A stretch of 64,000 nt of DNA from Aneurinibacillus tyrosinisolvens (GCF_001015055.1 NZ_BBWZ01000001.1:1-64000); one strand, 5' to 3'. Numbered from the stretch's first letter, positions 45,701 to 55,580 are shown. Made by a program: numbers and translations. The notes: generated by a model not told the origin, from the sequence alone.

Positions 45701-47077
45701 GCTAAGATTCAACCTGATGCCGAGATTGCTACTATGGTACAGAGTTTCATAGATACGGTTGCTCCGATTCGGGATCAGAAATTGGGAACAGCAACTACTG
45801 ATATTACAAGAACGACAACAGCAGCAGGAGAGTCTGCACTTGGAGATATGATCGCAGATGCGATGAAAGAAAGCCTGAACTCGGATTTTGCCTTCATGAA
45901 CAGCGGTGGAATTCGGGATGATCTCAAAGCTGGTAATGTAACATACGGAACTCTCTTTGGGATTCAACCATTTGGTAACGTCCTGGTTAAATTGCAAATG
46001 ACGGGTAAAGACTTGCGCAGTTTCCTAGAAACGCCGTTTAAAACAGGCAAATCACTAGGGCAGATTTCAGGCTTTAAGTATACGTATGATAAAAGCAAGC
46101 CGGAAGGTCAGAGAATTACGAGTCTGACAAAAGAAGATGGAACACTAATCAAAGATGATCAAACGTACACGATGACAGTAAATGATTTCTGCTGGTATGG
46201 TGGAGATGGCTTCACTATGCTTAAGAATTGGAAGAAAGTTGATGGTGGCGTAGTTGATATTGATGCTTTTGTAAACTATGCGAAAACTCATAGTCCACTT
46301 TCTTACACGATTAAAAATCGTATACAGGAAGGTGCAGGAGCGCCAAGCGCACCGAACACACCAAGCAACGACAGAGATAGAAACAGCGGCGGTGGTGGCG
46401 GTGGTTCAGCTACTACACCAGCTACACCAGCTACACCGGCTACACCGGCTACACCAGCTCCTGCAACAAAACCGGGAGATTCAACTGCTGCTCCGGAAAA
46501 TGGCAGTGACAAGGCAACACCTGTATTTAAGGATTTAGCTCCTGTCGCCTGGGCACAAAAAGCAATTGAAACTTTAGTTGAAAAAGGGATTATTCACGGA
46601 GTAGATGCATCCGGAGAAAAATTTGCCCCGCTTAAGCAGGTAACACGCGCTGAATTTGTAGCTATGCTTGTGAATGCCTTAGGCTTGATGGACGAGAATG
46701 CAACGGTTTCCTTCCGTGATGTCAAAGAAGACCAGTGGTACCACAAAGCCATTGCATCCGCTTATGCGAACAAGCTTGTTTCCGGTGTGGGAACCAACCA
46801 ATTTGCACCGAATAAACCAATTACTCGCCAGGAAATGGCAGCGATGATGGCTAATGCTCTTAAAGTAACCAAAGGTAAAGAAGTGGCAGATGTTAATGCA
46901 AAGCTTGCTAAGTTTAAGGATAAAAACAGTGTAGCTCCTTATGCAAAAGAAGGGATTGCCTTATTGTTGCAAGAAGGAATTGCACATGGAACAACGACAA
47001 CAACATTCTCTCCTAAAAACAAAGCAACCCGTGCCGAAGCCGCTGTAATGATTAACAACATGCTAAATAAGAATTAA
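42746..47077 (+). CDS. yfkN: S-layer-anchored bifunctional 2',3'-cyclic nucleotide phosphodiesterase / 5'-nucleotidase
   Basis: 1443 residues from ATG 42746 after GAGGAGG. Signal peptide (to about 37). First metallophosphatase and nucleotidase pair about 70-690, with IMETTDIHTN, IDNGDLIQGN, IGNHEFNFG and FGHSHKV (CpdB-like). Second pair about 710-1190, with GINDLHGHL, VHAGDAVGAS, IGNHELDQG, LGGHDHAG and NSGGIRDDL (UshA-like). Then a Gly/Ser and Thr-Pro-Ala linker and three SLH domains (about 1260-1443). The layout equals B. subtilis YfkN (about 1460 residues) with SLH domains replacing its sortase anchor. It degrades extracellular nucleotides for phosphate and nucleosides. Confidence 0.92.
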   Translation: MNGLFKKKLKGMMASSLSFGILSAQLFVPAAYAQTANSAPAQPVVGVSSESSQVATSDSTVINVTSADTVKLRIMETTDIHTNIVNYDYFKDVSTNEYGLALTSTLIKNARNEVQNNILIDNGDLIQGNPLGDYEAKVDPFYKHDDIHPVYKAMNLLGYEAGNIGNHEFNFGLDYLDKAISGAKFPYVNANIYNDDHDNDPNNDKNRWNPYKIVTKTFKDENGQDQTIKIGVIGFAPPQIMQWDKDNLQGKVIAKDMVDTAKKFIPEMRKAGADVIIAVPHSGIDINPSPNAENAVYQLSQVPGIDAILFGHSHKVFPTALASEGFSGPGVDNVKGTINSVPAVEPGFWGNHLGIIDLTLKKTNGNWTVADSHSENRSVYKKNPDGSMYKDANKNAVANVAPDQAIIDVVQAEHQGTLNYVRGPVGKTTAPINSFFALAKDDPSVQIVSDAQTWYVKNKLQGTDYEKYPVLSAAAPFKAGGKNGGPGYYTDIPAGTIAIKNVADLYLYPNTVKATLINGKQLKEWLEWSAGQFNKIDPNKTDEQQLVNTSFPTYNFDIIDGVTYQIDVTQPARYDANNAVIDDSYHRIKNLKYKGNDVTDDIKFVVATNNYRAGSKFANPDGNNIILNAPDENRQAIIDYITTKGTIDPSADNNWSFAPTQVKSKVVFDSSPNAQQLANQTNGLIKYEGDSTGGFAKYSVDLSNVNIKLLGINDLHGHLDYTSTLKDGTKLGSVKYLAAYLKQKAAANPNTLLVHAGDAVGASNLESSLLQDEPTIQFLNKLGLSVGTIGNHELDQGTTEFQRLIHGGVNPKRPNDKFEGANFPYVCANIVDKTTRNPIVDPYVIKEIGGVKVGFIGVITMDTPNIVKQDGISTVDFIPQKEAVNKYVKELQGKGVHTIVVLDHSGRDEATALAKQVDPDVDLILGGHDHAGFTTDVPNDNDPNKKIKIIEAYSYGTAFSDVDLKVDPKTQDVVSVNATVQSVYQAKIQPDAEIATMVQSFIDTVAPIRDQKLGTATTDITRTTTAAGESALGDMIADAMKESLNSDFAFMNSGGIRDDLKAGNVTYGTLFGIQPFGNVLVKLQMTGKDLRSFLETPFKTGKSLGQISGFKYTYDKSKPEGQRITSLTKEDGTLIKDDQTYTMTVNDFCWYGGDGFTMLKNWKKVDGGVVDIDAFVNYAKTHSPLSYTIKNRIQEGAGAPSAPNTPSNDRDRNSGGGGGGSATTPATPATPATPATPAPATKPGDSTAAPENGSDKATPVFKDLAPVAWAQKAIETLVEKGIIHGVDASGEKFAPLKQVTRAEFVAMLVNALGLMDENATVSFRDVKEDQWYHKAIASAYANKLVSGVGTNQFAPNKPITRQEMAAMMANALKVTKGKEVADVNAKLAKFKDKNSVAPYAKEGIALLLQEGIAHGTTTTTFSPKNKATRAEAAVMINNMLNKN

Positions 47078-47084
47078 AAAAGCT

Positions 47085-47116
47085 CCCCGTTCACTTTAAA
47101 GTGGACGGGGATTTTT
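47085..47116. terminator. Bidirectional terminator
   Basis: CCCCGTTCACTT / AAGTGGACGGGG-type stem (one G-U) with ATTTTTC to the right and TAAAAAAG to the left. It overlaps the 3' end of the convergent dapL. Confidence 0.8.
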
Positions 47117-48251
47117 CTTGTGCATTCACTTTCCATTCAAGATAACGGGTAAAGATATTGACGGCTACCTCAATCGCTTTCTCATCTGGCTCAATCTTCG
47201 CGTGGTGCAGACCGTACGGTGTATTGACACCAAGCCATAACATAAAGCCAGGAATCTTCTCTAGAAAATAGCCGAAGTCTTCACCGGTCATCGCTTCCTT
47301 GCATTCAATGAGGCGGGCCAGTCCGGTTTGCGGGAGCCACTCCATAAACTCCCGGGTCACCGTCTCCTCATTGTACACCTGGCAGTAATTCGAACCATAA
47401 TCAATCTCCGCTTTGCATTCAAAGCCGGTTTCAATGCCTTTTACGAGAGCTTCGATACGGGACTTGATTTTCTTCATGGACTCCATAGAGAGCGTCCGAA
47501 TTGTTCCCTCCAGGCGCGCTTTTTCCGCGATGATGTTTTGCTTTGTACCGCCCTCGATTTTCCCGATCGTCACAACACCTGAATCAAGGGGATCGATATT
47601 GCGCGAGACAATGCTCTGCAGCTGGGTCGCCAGGTGTGCAGCCGCAATGACCATATCATTGGCAGTATGCGGAAAAGCGGCGTGCCCCCCTTTTCCAATC
47701 AGATCGATGAATAGCTCCGATGTATTAGCGAAAAGGATGCCGGGCTTCGTGGCAATCGTACCGACCGGATACTCCGGTGCAATGTGCAGCGCGAAAATAT
47801 AATCCGGACGCCAGGCAGCAAACTCTTCGCTTTCCAGCATCGGCTGGGCTCCCCCCGGACCTTCTTCAGCCGGTTGGAAAATAAAAATCAAATCGTCTCG
47901 CACGCTGTTTTCTACAAAATAAGTGAGCACGCCGAGGGCGATGGACATATGCATATCGTGCCCGCATGCATGCATATACCCGGGGTGGGTGGATTGGAAT
48001 TCGTAAGAGGTTTCTTCCGCAATCGGCAGGCCATCCATATCCGTGCGATAGCCAATCCGTTTTGTTGGATTCGTGCCTTTTACTTTGACAAGAACCCCGG
48101 TTCTCCAGGTTTTAATCTCGATTCTTTCCTGCGGAAGCTTTGCGAGAGTATCGAGAACAAATTGCTGGGTTTTAAACTCGGCAAATCCAGGTTCCGGTAT
48201 GCGGTGGAGCTGTCTGCGAATCTCAACAAAAGGCTGGATGTTTATTGTCAT
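47091..48251 (-). CDS. dapL: N-acetyldiaminopimelate deacetylase (M20D amidohydrolase)
   Basis: 386 residues, about the family length. The M20D core motifs are [36 protein letters not shown] and [12 protein letters not shown] (metal ligands and catalytic Glu). It removes the acetyl group from N-acetyl-LL-diaminopimelate in the Bacillus-type lysine/peptidoglycan pathway. The pairing 12 bases after dapH fixes the assignment over other M20D enzymes. GAAGGGATC precedes the ATG. Confidence 0.93.
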   Translation of the reverse strand: MTINIQPFVEIRRQLHRIPEPGFAEFKTQQFVLDTLAKLPQERIEIKTWRTGVLVKVKGTNPTKRIGYRTDMDGLPIAEETSYEFQSTHPGYMHACGHDMHMSIALGVLTYFVENSVRDDLIFIFQPAEEGPGGAQPMLESEEFAAWRPDYIFALHIAPEYPVGTIATKPGILFANTSELFIDLIGKGGHAAFPHTANDMVIAAAHLATQLQSIVSRNIDPLDSGVVTIGKIEGGTKQNIIAEKARLEGTIRTLSMESMKKIKSRIEALVKGIETGFECKAEIDYGSNYCQVYNEETVTREFMEWLPQTGLARLIECKEAMTGEDFGYFLEKIPGFMLWLGVNTPYGLHHAKIEPDEKAIEVAVNIFTRYLEWKVNAQEKSPSTLK

Positions 48252-48263
48252 AACGATCCCTTC

Positions 48264-48974
48264 TTATAACTGGCGAAGTTCCTGCTTAATTTCTGTTTTT
48301 GACTTTGTTTTCTCGTCTATTTTCTTAATGATGCGGGCAGGTGTTCCGGCAACGACAACATTTTCCGGCACGTCGTCGATAACGATTGCCCCTGCGGCAA
48401 CAACGGATCCTTTCCCTACGCGAACCCCTTCCAGGATCACCGCGTTCGCTCCGACAACGACATCATCTTCAATAATAACAGGCGTAGCGGAAGGCGGTTC
48501 AATTACACCCGCGACAACCGCACCGGCACCGATATGGCAGTTCTTCCCGATGGTGCCTCGTCCGCCGACAACCGCATTCATATCGATCATCGTACCTTCT
48601 CCAATGACAGCGCCAATGTTAATCATTGCACCCATCATAATGACGGCATTGTTTCCGATTTCCACCTGGTCGCGGATCACCGCACCTGGCTCAATGCGCG
48701 CCTGGATGCCTTTTGTATCAAGCAGAGGAATCGCAGAATTACGGCGGTCGCTTTCCACTACGTAGTCTTCGATTTTAGCGCTGTTTGCCTCAAGGACGGG
48801 CTGAATCTCTTTCCAATCACCAAACAGCACACCTACGTTGCCTGTGATAAAAGATTGTGTGCTGGCCCCAAAGTTGATTCCCTCTAAATCCCCTTTGATA
48901 TGTACTTTTACCGGTGTTTTCTTTTCACTCTTCTGGATAAACTCAATAATTTGATTTGCGTCCATTAAATTCAT
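48264..48974 (-). CDS. dapH: Tetrahydrodipicolinate N-acetyltransferase
   Basis: 236 residues from ATG 48974, preceded by GAAGGGAG; the frame is open further upstream but without support. An N-terminal DapH domain ([19 protein letters not shown]) is followed by a left-handed beta-helix of hexapeptide repeats ([20 protein letters not shown] and onward). It acetylates tetrahydrodipicolinate with acetyl-CoA. First gene of the dapH-dapL operon. Confidence 0.95.
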   Translation of the reverse strand: MNLMDANQIIEFIQKSEKKTPVKVHIKGDLEGINFGASTQSFITGNVGVLFGDWKEIQPVLEANSAKIEDYVVESDRRNSAIPLLDTKGIQARIEPGAVIRDQVEIGNNAVIMMGAMINIGAVIGEGTMIDMNAVVGGRGTIGKNCHIGAGAVVAGVIEPPSATPVIIEDDVVVGANAVILEGVRVGKGSVVAAGAIVIDDVPENVVVAGTPARIIKKIDEKTKSKTEIKQELRQL

Positions 48975-49153
48975 GCTATTTGCTCCCTTCATTAGTGGCA
49001 ATATGTCAAGAAATGTAGTAAGAATGGTTCCTACTCTTAGCATTATACCATTCGCCTTTATGCAGTTAAACCGATAAAGTTGAAAAGCCGGGTATGCTTT
49101 TTGCTTTTTCTCAAATACTATGGATAGCTAAAATATAACAGGAGTGAAGAAAT

Positions 49154-49366
49154 ATGAATCAACCGTTTGATGTAACGCTAACCCACCGGCTGGCGGAGCA
49201 GTTAGAACAATCGGCCAAAAGCCTAAAAACAAACGTTACTTCTCCGGGAGAAGTGCAGCAGCACTTGGAGAAAATCAACTCGATTATGGGGAGCCTCCAA
49301 TCACTGACACAGCAGGCAGGCCAGTCGGGTATGAATCCGGTCAATGACAATGGAGATATAAGATAA
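49154..49366 (+). CDS. Small helical hypothetical protein (70 residues)
   Basis: ATG 49154 follows AGGAGTG. Two amphipathic helices are seen (THRLAEQLEQSAKSLKTN and VQQHLEKINSIMGSLQSLTQ), then a polar tail. No family recognised. It has its own promoter-sized upstream gap and a following terminator, so it is likely real and monocistronic. Confidence 0.6.
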   Translation: MNQPFDVTLTHRLAEQLEQSAKSLKTNVTSPGEVQQHLEKINSIMGSLQSLTQQAGQSGMNPVNDNGDIR

Positions 49367-49377
49367 TAGGAAATGGA

Positions 49378-49412
49378 AAGATCAGGTAAGCGACAAAAGC
49401 ACCTGATCTTTT
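49378..49412 (+). terminator. Terminator after the 70-residue protein gene
   Basis: AAGATCAGGT / ACCTGATCTT, a 10-bp stem, then TTCTTTTG. Confidence 0.8.
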
Positions 49413-49505
49413 CTTTTGTGTAAGTTTCTTTTGTAATATAATAAATTAATACACTAATTATAGTTTTAATAGGAGATGTAGGTTCATAGAACAGGGAGGA
49501 CGCGT

Positions 49506-50948
49506 ATGAAATCATTTAATACTTCAGGTACAAGTGCGATTTTGCGATTAGAAATGGATCCGCAGAAGGTCAGCTTCGTCGATATTGCGACAGCGGTTGG
49601 GAACGAGCAGGGAGACATCGTTGCGATCGACGTGATTGAATCGTCTGAAGCGACCACGGTACGAGATTATACGATCAACACAAAAACGCAGGCCCAGGTA
49701 AACGAAGTTGTGAAAAGCGTAGGAGAAATTCCGGGTGTTAAAGTCCTTACCGTATCCGACCGGACGTTCCTCATGCACATCGGGGGAAAAATTGAAATTA
49801 AAGCAAAGCGCCCCATTCAAAACCGTGACGACTTATCCCGCGTGTATACACCGGGCGTAGCGAGAGTTTGCGAGGCCATTGCGGATGATGAATCAAAAGC
49901 ATATAAACTCACCATTAAAAGAAACACGGTTGCCATCATAAGCGATGGAACGGCCGTGCTTGGACTTGGGGATATTGGGCCTTATGCGGCAATGCCGGTC
50001 ATGGAAGGGAAAGCCATGCTTTTCAAACAGCTTGCCCAGGTAGATGGGTTCCCGATTTGCCTTGATACGAAGGACACACAGGAAATTATTGATACCATTG
50101 TCCGCATGGCCCCGGCTTTTGGCGGGATTAACCTTGAGGATATTTCCGCTCCCCGCTGTTTTGAAATTGAACAAGCATTGCGTGAACGCCTGGATATTCC
50201 TGTTTTCCACGATGACCAGCATGGGACGGCGGTCGTCATTCTCGCCGGCTTGCTGAATGCGCTGAAAATTGTCGGCAAGAACATTTCAGACTGCAAAATC
50301 GTTGTGACCGGGATGGGTGCAGCCGGTGTAGCCTGCACAAAAATTCTCTTAAATGCAGGAGCTAAGCAGGTCATCGGCGTAGATAGGGACGGAATTCTTT
50401 CCCGCTCTACGACGTATGAAAACCCGGTATGGGAAGAAATCTCAAACATTACAAACCCGGATGATATGAAGGGAGAGCTTGCGGACGCCCTGGTCGATGC
50501 GGATGTGTTTGTCGGTGTCTCGCGTGGAAACATTCTGAAACCGGACATGGTTCGTGCGATGGCGAAGGATCCGATTGTATTTGCGATGGCCAATCCGCAG
50601 CCTGAAATCGATCCGGAAGATGCGGTTGGCCTCGTACGTGTACTGGCGACCGGACGCTCTGATTATCCGAACCAGATTAACAACGTTCTCTGCTTCCCTG
50701 GTATTTTCCGGGGTGCTTTCGATTGCCGGGCTATCGATATTAACGAAGAGATGAAAGTAGCGGCGGCGCATGCGATTGCCTCTATCATTACGGATGAGGA
50801 ATTAAATGAACAGTATATTATTCCGAGCGTGTTTAATGATAAAGTGGTCAAGAGCGTGCGCGATGCCGTCGTACAGGCAGCCATTGCAACGGGCGTTGCC
50901 CGCAAAACGCCTAGAGATAAGAGGAAGCCGCTCCTCTTTGGAGAGTAA
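49506..50948 (+). CDS. NAD-dependent malic enzyme with N-terminal ACT domain
   Basis: 480 residues. Residues 1-80 form an ACT-like regulatory domain (AILRLEMDPQKVSFVDIATAVG...). The rest is the malic enzyme core: VYTPGVARVCEAI, SDGTAVLGLGDIGPYAAMPVMEGKA, FGGINLEDISAPRCF, IPVFHDDQHGTA (metal ligands) and VTGMGAAGVACTK (dinucleotide binding). It oxidatively decarboxylates malate to pyruvate, an anaplerotic reaction. About 70 residues longer than the B. subtilis YtsJ type because of the ACT domain. GGGAGG precedes the ATG. Confidence 0.94.
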   Translation: MKSFNTSGTSAILRLEMDPQKVSFVDIATAVGNEQGDIVAIDVIESSEATTVRDYTINTKTQAQVNEVVKSVGEIPGVKVLTVSDRTFLMHIGGKIEIKAKRPIQNRDDLSRVYTPGVARVCEAIADDESKAYKLTIKRNTVAIISDGTAVLGLGDIGPYAAMPVMEGKAMLFKQLAQVDGFPICLDTKDTQEIIDTIVRMAPAFGGINLEDISAPRCFEIEQALRERLDIPVFHDDQHGTAVVILAGLLNALKIVGKNISDCKIVVTGMGAAGVACTKILLNAGAKQVIGVDRDGILSRSTTYENPVWEEISNITNPDDMKGELADALVDADVFVGVSRGNILKPDMVRAMAKDPIVFAMANPQPEIDPEDAVGLVRVLATGRSDYPNQINNVLCFPGIFRGAFDCRAIDINEEMKVAAAHAIASIITDEELNEQYIIPSVFNDKVVKSVRDAVVQAAIATGVARKTPRDKRKPLLFGE

Positions 50949-50968
50949 GGCAAGGGCAAGAAAAAAAG

Positions 50969-50995
50969 AGAAGGGAGCCGGTTGGCTCCCTTTTG
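50969..50995 (+). terminator. Terminator of the malic enzyme gene
   Basis: AAGGGAGCC / GGCTCCCTT, 9 bp with a 4-base loop and TTTTGC after it. Confidence 0.8.
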
Positions 50996-50999
50996 CTGT

Positions 51000-51980
51000 T
51001 TAAGCGTTCACGCGCAGAACAATTTTTCCTGTATTTTTATTTTGCTCCATGTGCTGGTGTGCCTCGTTAGCTTCTGTCCAATCCCAGACGGAATCCACGA
51101 TTGGCTTTAAGCGGCCGTCAGTGAAACGGGGAGAGGCGAAATCCCAGAATTGCTTCGTTAAATCTATTTTGTTTTCTACCGGCTGCGAACGAAGGGCGGT
51201 GCCGATGACCTGCAGGCGGCGGGACAGCAGCTGGCCGAGATTGACATCCTTTACATTTGCGCCGCCCATCGTACCGATGATGATTAACCGGCCGTCTACG
51301 GCAAGGGATTCAATGTTCTGTTCCCAGTATGAGGCACCGATGAAATCAAGGATGATATTGACGCCTTTTCCATCCGTTGCTTCTTTCACCTTCTGGGCAA
51401 ACGGGCCTGCTTTATAATCGATTGCTTTACTTGCACCGAGTGCCAGGCAGGTTTCTCGCTTCTCTTCACTGCCTGCCGTGACAATGGCGGCTGAGCCGGC
51501 TTCGCGGACGAGCTGGATGGCGGCTGTTCCGACACCGCTTGCCCCTGCGTGAATCAAGACGGTATATCCGGGCTTCAGGCCGCCCAGGAGAAAAAGATTC
51601 AGATAGGCGGTAAGGAAAACCTCGGGGATCGCAGCGGCTTCTTCAAAGGAGAAGCCTTCAGGGATGCGTATCGCCATGCCCGCAGGAATGGCTGCATACT
51701 CTGCGTATCCTCCGCCAGGCAGCAGCGCGCACACCCTGTCTCCCGCCTTCCAGCCTTCTACGTTACTGCCGACCTTCTCGACAACGCCGGCCATTTCCAG
51801 GCCAAGGATCGGGGAGGCTCCGGACGGGGGCGGATAGAGTCCGCGTTTCTGTAGAAGGTCGGCGCGATTCAGCGCGGTAGCTTTTACTTTGACGAGCAGC
51901 TCGTCCTCCGATACGGCAGGATTTTCTGTCTCTCCAAGGTACAGGCGTTTTGTTTCCTGTTCAACAAGTATAGCTCTCAT
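51000..51980 (-). CDS. NAD(P)H:quinone oxidoreductase, PIG3 family
   Basis: 326 residues of the zinc-independent medium-chain dehydrogenase fold. ALNRADLLQKRGLYPPPSGASPILGLEMAG is the family hallmark near residue 37; the nucleotide-binding segment is IHAGASGVGTAAIQL. It resembles PIG3/quinone oxidoreductases that reduce quinones with NADPH. Monocistronic and convergent with the malic enzyme gene. Confidence 0.9.
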   Translation of the reverse strand: MRAILVEQETKRLYLGETENPAVSEDELLVKVKATALNRADLLQKRGLYPPPSGASPILGLEMAGVVEKVGSNVEGWKAGDRVCALLPGGGYAEYAAIPAGMAIRIPEGFSFEEAAAIPEVFLTAYLNLFLLGGLKPGYTVLIHAGASGVGTAAIQLVREAGSAAIVTAGSEEKRETCLALGASKAIDYKAGPFAQKVKEATDGKGVNIILDFIGASYWEQNIESLAVDGRLIIIGTMGGANVKDVNLGQLLSRRLQVIGTALRSQPVENKIDLTKQFWDFASPRFTDGRLKPIVDSVWDWTEANEAHQHMEQNKNTGKIVLRVNA

Positions 51981-52072
51981 AATAAATTCCCTCCTCTGGA
52001 TTATTTGAAATTCGTAGCGTGTTACTTAATATGGTATCTTATTTATTGAGAGAAAGGAAAGGGCGTGTTTAT

Positions 52073-52555
52073 ATGGACTCTTCATTTAAAGAAGCAAAAG
52101 CCATACCGCATGAAGAACTGCAGAAACGGCTGGAAGAAACAAAAGAGCTGCTTGTAAAAGAAAATGAACGGTATGCGATTGTCAAAGACAGCGAAACAGG
52201 AGAACATTATGTCCGGTACACCCTGCGCCACCTCAATCTGCTGGAGGGCGGGGTAGAAGAGGTGTATGACCACCTCCTCCCAATTGAAACCGACGATGTG
52301 ATTGCCGTTGCGCTCGGCGAGCAGGAGTATGAATATCCAAAGCATTGGAATCAAATGTATTTACGCGGCAGCGATGGGGAGCCGTATTTATGGTTTGATC
52401 CTTCCGGAGTGGGCGAAGGTATCGACGACGAGCGCGCGGGCCGGGAACTGTCCAGCATGCTGGATGACTTTAAGAAGGATAAGAAATTTGACGAGGATTC
52501 TATCCGCAGCCTGTTTAAGCGGATTGACGATATGCTTGACGGAGAAAATAAATGA
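52073..52555 (+). CDS. Conserved-looking hypothetical protein (160 residues)
   Basis: ATG 52073 follows AAAGGAAAGGG. The protein is acidic and mixed alpha/beta: a helical start (HEELQKRLEETKELLVKENER), a central part with YVRYTLRHLNLLEGGVEEVY and HWNQMYLRGSDGEPYLWFD, and a helical end. No family recognised. It is followed 69 bases later by a 46-residue gene on the same strand. Confidence 0.65.
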   Translation: MDSSFKEAKAIPHEELQKRLEETKELLVKENERYAIVKDSETGEHYVRYTLRHLNLLEGGVEEVYDHLLPIETDDVIAVALGEQEYEYPKHWNQMYLRGSDGEPYLWFDPSGVGEGIDDERAGRELSSMLDDFKKDKKFDEDSIRSLFKRIDDMLDGENK

Positions 52556-52624
52556 TGTTTTCGTTCTGTCGGGAGAGGGTATTCCTATATAAACGCACCT
52601 AGATATACTAAGGAGGCAAAAATA

Positions 52625-52765
52625 ATGGACAAGAAAAAAATGATGATGACTACCCTTGCACTCGGAACGGCATATTTGCTCAGAAATAAAGAATCCCGCC
52701 AAAAACTAATGAACCAATTCCAATCCTTCGCCGGACAGCCCAAACAGAACAACCGCACAGTTTGA
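52625..52765 (+). CDS. Small hypothetical protein (46 residues)
   Basis: ATG 52625 follows a strong AAGGAGG. The product starts MDKKKMMMTTLALGTAYLL, has one short hydrophobic stretch, then a basic, Gln/Asn-rich tail. It resembles small YtxH-like or membrane-associated proteins in outline only. A perfect terminator follows at once. Confidence 0.6.
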   Translation: MDKKKMMMTTLALGTAYLLRNKESRQKLMNQFQSFAGQPKQNNRTV

Positions 52766-52772
52766 GGAGTAT

Positions 52773-52824
52773 AAAGGAAAGAGCCAGCCTGAATAGTTTA
52801 TCAGACTGGCTCTTTCCTTTATTT
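52773..52824. terminator. Strong bidirectional terminator
   Basis: AAAGGAAAGAGCCAG / CTGGCTCTTTCCTTT, a 15-bp perfect stem with T-rich flanks, between the small gene and convergent acnA. Confidence 0.88.
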
Positions 52825-52825
52825 T

Positions 52826-55552
52826 TTATACATTTGCTGTTTCTTCTTGTGCAATCTGGCGAAGAACGGTTTGCAGGATACCACCGTTACGGTAGTACTC
52901 AATATCTACTGTGCTGTCCAGACGAACGATTGCTTCGAATTCGAAGGAAGTGCCATCCTGGCGAGTAGCCGTTACTTTAATCGTTTGACCCGGCTTAACA
53001 TCATTGCTAATACCGAAGATGTCAAACGTTTCTGTTCCGATAATGCCAAGTGTTCCAGCATTCGTTCCTTCTGCGAATTGAAGCGGAAGAACGCCCATTC
53101 CAACCAGGTTGCTACGGTGGATACGCTCGAAGCTTTCAGCGATAACTGCTTTTACGCCAAGGAGGAAAGTACCTTTGGCAGCCCAGTCACGTGAGCTTCC
53201 TGTACCGTATTCTTTACCAGCAATAACAACAAGCGGAGTGCCGGATTCCTGGTATTTCATAGACGCATCGTAAATTGGCATGACTTCACCAGTTGGAAGG
53301 TAAGTCGTTACGCCACCTTCTGTGCCAGGAGCCATTTGGTTACGGATACGGATGTTCGCGAATGTTCCGCGCATCATAACTTCGTGGTTACCACGACGGG
53401 AACCGTAAGAGTTAAAGTCTTTCGCAGCTACGCCGTTATTTTGCAGATACAGGCCAGCCGGGCTGTCACCTTTGATATTACCTGCAGGAGAGATATGGTC
53501 TGTTGTTACAGAATCTCCAAGGAGAGCGAGCGCTTTTGCACCAACGATTTCTGCAATGCTGCCAGGCTCGGAATCGAGGCCGGAGAAGAACGGAGGATGC
53601 GCGATGTAAGTGGATTTCCCATCCCACTCATACAGCTGGCCTTCAGGGAACTCGATTGCATTCCAGCGAGGGTTAGCTGTAAACACATTGCCATACTCTT
53701 CTTCAAACATTTCTGGACGAACAGCCTGGTTAACTGCTTCTTTAATTTCATCGTTTGTTGGCCAGATGTCTTTCAGGTATACAGGCTGACCGTCTTTGCC
53801 AGTGCCGATTGGCTCTGTAGTAAGGTCGATGTTCACTGTACCTGCAAGTGCATAAGCAACAACAAGCGGAGGAGAAGCAAGATAGTTTGCTTTTACTTGA
53901 GCATGTACGCGGCCTTCGAAGTTACGGTTACCGGAAAGAACAGAAGCAACCGTTAAGTCGTTTTCTGCAATGGCATTGCCTACTTCTTCAGGAAGCGGAC
54001 CGCTGTTACCGATGCAGGTTGCACAGCCGTAACCTGCATTGTAGAAGCCAAGCTGCTCAAGCGGTCTCATGAGACCTGCCTTTTCAAGGTACTGGCTTAC
54101 AACACGGGAACCCGGAGTTAAACTTGATTTTACATATTCAGGCTTAACAAGGCCTTTTTCAACCGCTTTTTTCGCAACAAGGCCTGCACCGAGCATTACG
54201 CTTGGGTTGGAAGTGTTTGTACAGCTTGTGATAGCCGCAATAACAACCGCACCTGTTGCAAGCTCGGATACTTTTCCGTTCTTGTGGTTTACAGTTACTT
54301 TCTCAGCGATTTGCTCATCGCTTAAACCGAAACCGCCTTTGTCGATTGGGGTGCGAACAGCATCGTTGAACGCTTCCTTCATTGCTGTCAGTTCTATGCG
54401 ATCCTGCGGGCGCTTCGGACCGGCAAGTGTCGGAACGATTGAGCCAAGGTCAAGCTCGATTGTTTCAGAGAATACAGGGTCTGGAGTAGCATCCGTGCGA
54501 AAGATTCCCTGTTCTTTATAGTATGCTTCTACAAGGGCAACCTGCTCTTCGCTGCGGCCTGTTGCACGGAGGAAGTTTAATGTTTCTTCGTCAACCGGGA
54601 AGAAGCCCATCGTTGCGCCGTATTCAGGAGCCATATTTGCAACCGTTGCACGGTCGGCAAGGCTGATGTTGCCCAGGCCAGGGCCGTAGAACTCAACGAA
54701 TTTACCAACAACGCCTTTTTTACGAAGGATGTTAACAACAGTAAGAGCAAGGTCTGTTGCTGTTGCGCCTTCTGCCAGGCTGCCTGTTAATTTGAATCCA
54801 ACAACTTCAGGTGTTACGAAATATAAAGGCTGTCCGAGCATTCCTGCTTCTGCTTCGATACCGCCAACACCCCAGCCAACAACGCCAAGGCCGTTAATCA
54901 TCGTTGTGTGAGAGTCAGTACCAACAAGAGAATCAGGGAATACTTGCGTTTCACCGTCTACTTCCTTTGTTGCTGCTACAGAAGCGAGGTACTCAAGGTT
55001 TACCTGGTGAACGATCCCTGTTGCCGGAGGAACTGCGCGGAAGTTATCAAATGCAGTCTGTGCCCAGCGAAGGAAGCGATAGCGCTCGCCATTGCGTTCG
55101 AATTCAAGCTTCATATTATTTTCAAGCGCATCCGGGTTTCCGAAGTCGTCAACCATTACAGAGTGGTCGATAACAAGGTCAACAGGAACAAGCGGATTGA
55201 TACGCTCAGGATTTCCGCCCATTTCTTTCATTGCAAGGCGCATAGCTGCAAGGTCAACGACCGCAGGTACACCTGTGAAGTCCTGTAGTACGATACGTGC
55301 AGGCGTGAAAGGTACTTCCTGGTTCGCATCACGCTCTTCCGTCCATGTAGCGAGCTTTTTCACGTGGTCGTCTGTAATCGCCACACCGTCAAACTGACGA
55401 ACGGCTGCTTCAAGCAATACTTTGATGGAGAATGGAAGTTTAGAAACCGGACCGAGTCCTTTCTCTTCCAGTGCTTTTAATGAAAAGTAAGTATAAGGTT
55501 TATTTCCTACCTGTAAGGTAGAACGTACAGAATAAGCATCTTTGTTTGCCAA
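52826..55552 (-). CDS. acnA: Aconitate hydratase A
   Basis: 908 residues, the length of AcnA/CitB. It interconverts citrate and isocitrate with a 4Fe-4S cluster. Cluster cysteines are in [11 protein letters not shown] and [12 protein letters not shown]. Other family blocks are [28 protein letters not shown] and, in the swivel domain, [17 protein letters not shown]. The start is TTG 55552 with GGGAGG 8 bases upstream. A GTTTCA-N5-TGAAAC palindrome lies between the -10 and the start codon and is repeated before the divergent iclR-type gene. Confidence 0.97.
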   Translation of the reverse strand: MANKDAYSVRSTLQVGNKPYTYFSLKALEEKGLGPVSKLPFSIKVLLEAAVRQFDGVAITDDHVKKLATWTEERDANQEVPFTPARIVLQDFTGVPAVVDLAAMRLAMKEMGGNPERINPLVPVDLVIDHSVMVDDFGNPDALENNMKLEFERNGERYRFLRWAQTAFDNFRAVPPATGIVHQVNLEYLASVAATKEVDGETQVFPDSLVGTDSHTTMINGLGVVGWGVGGIEAEAGMLGQPLYFVTPEVVGFKLTGSLAEGATATDLALTVVNILRKKGVVGKFVEFYGPGLGNISLADRATVANMAPEYGATMGFFPVDEETLNFLRATGRSEEQVALVEAYYKEQGIFRTDATPDPVFSETIELDLGSIVPTLAGPKRPQDRIELTAMKEAFNDAVRTPIDKGGFGLSDEQIAEKVTVNHKNGKVSELATGAVVIAAITSCTNTSNPSVMLGAGLVAKKAVEKGLVKPEYVKSSLTPGSRVVSQYLEKAGLMRPLEQLGFYNAGYGCATCIGNSGPLPEEVGNAIAENDLTVASVLSGNRNFEGRVHAQVKANYLASPPLVVAYALAGTVNIDLTTEPIGTGKDGQPVYLKDIWPTNDEIKEAVNQAVRPEMFEEEYGNVFTANPRWNAIEFPEGQLYEWDGKSTYIAHPPFFSGLDSEPGSIAEIVGAKALALLGDSVTTDHISPAGNIKGDSPAGLYLQNNGVAAKDFNSYGSRRGNHEVMMRGTFANIRIRNQMAPGTEGGVTTYLPTGEVMPIYDASMKYQESGTPLVVIAGKEYGTGSSRDWAAKGTFLLGVKAVIAESFERIHRSNLVGMGVLPLQFAEGTNAGTLGIIGTETFDIFGISNDVKPGQTIKVTATRQDGTSFEFEAIVRLDSTVDIEYYRNGGILQTVLRQIAQEETANV

Positions 55553-55580
55553 TTCGATGACCTCCCGTAAGTTTCAATTT

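Noticed and set aside
53336-53956. 206-codon plus-strand frame opposite acnA
   Set aside because: It is antisense to conserved aconitase sequence, with Cys/Arg-rich composition and no ribosome binding site.
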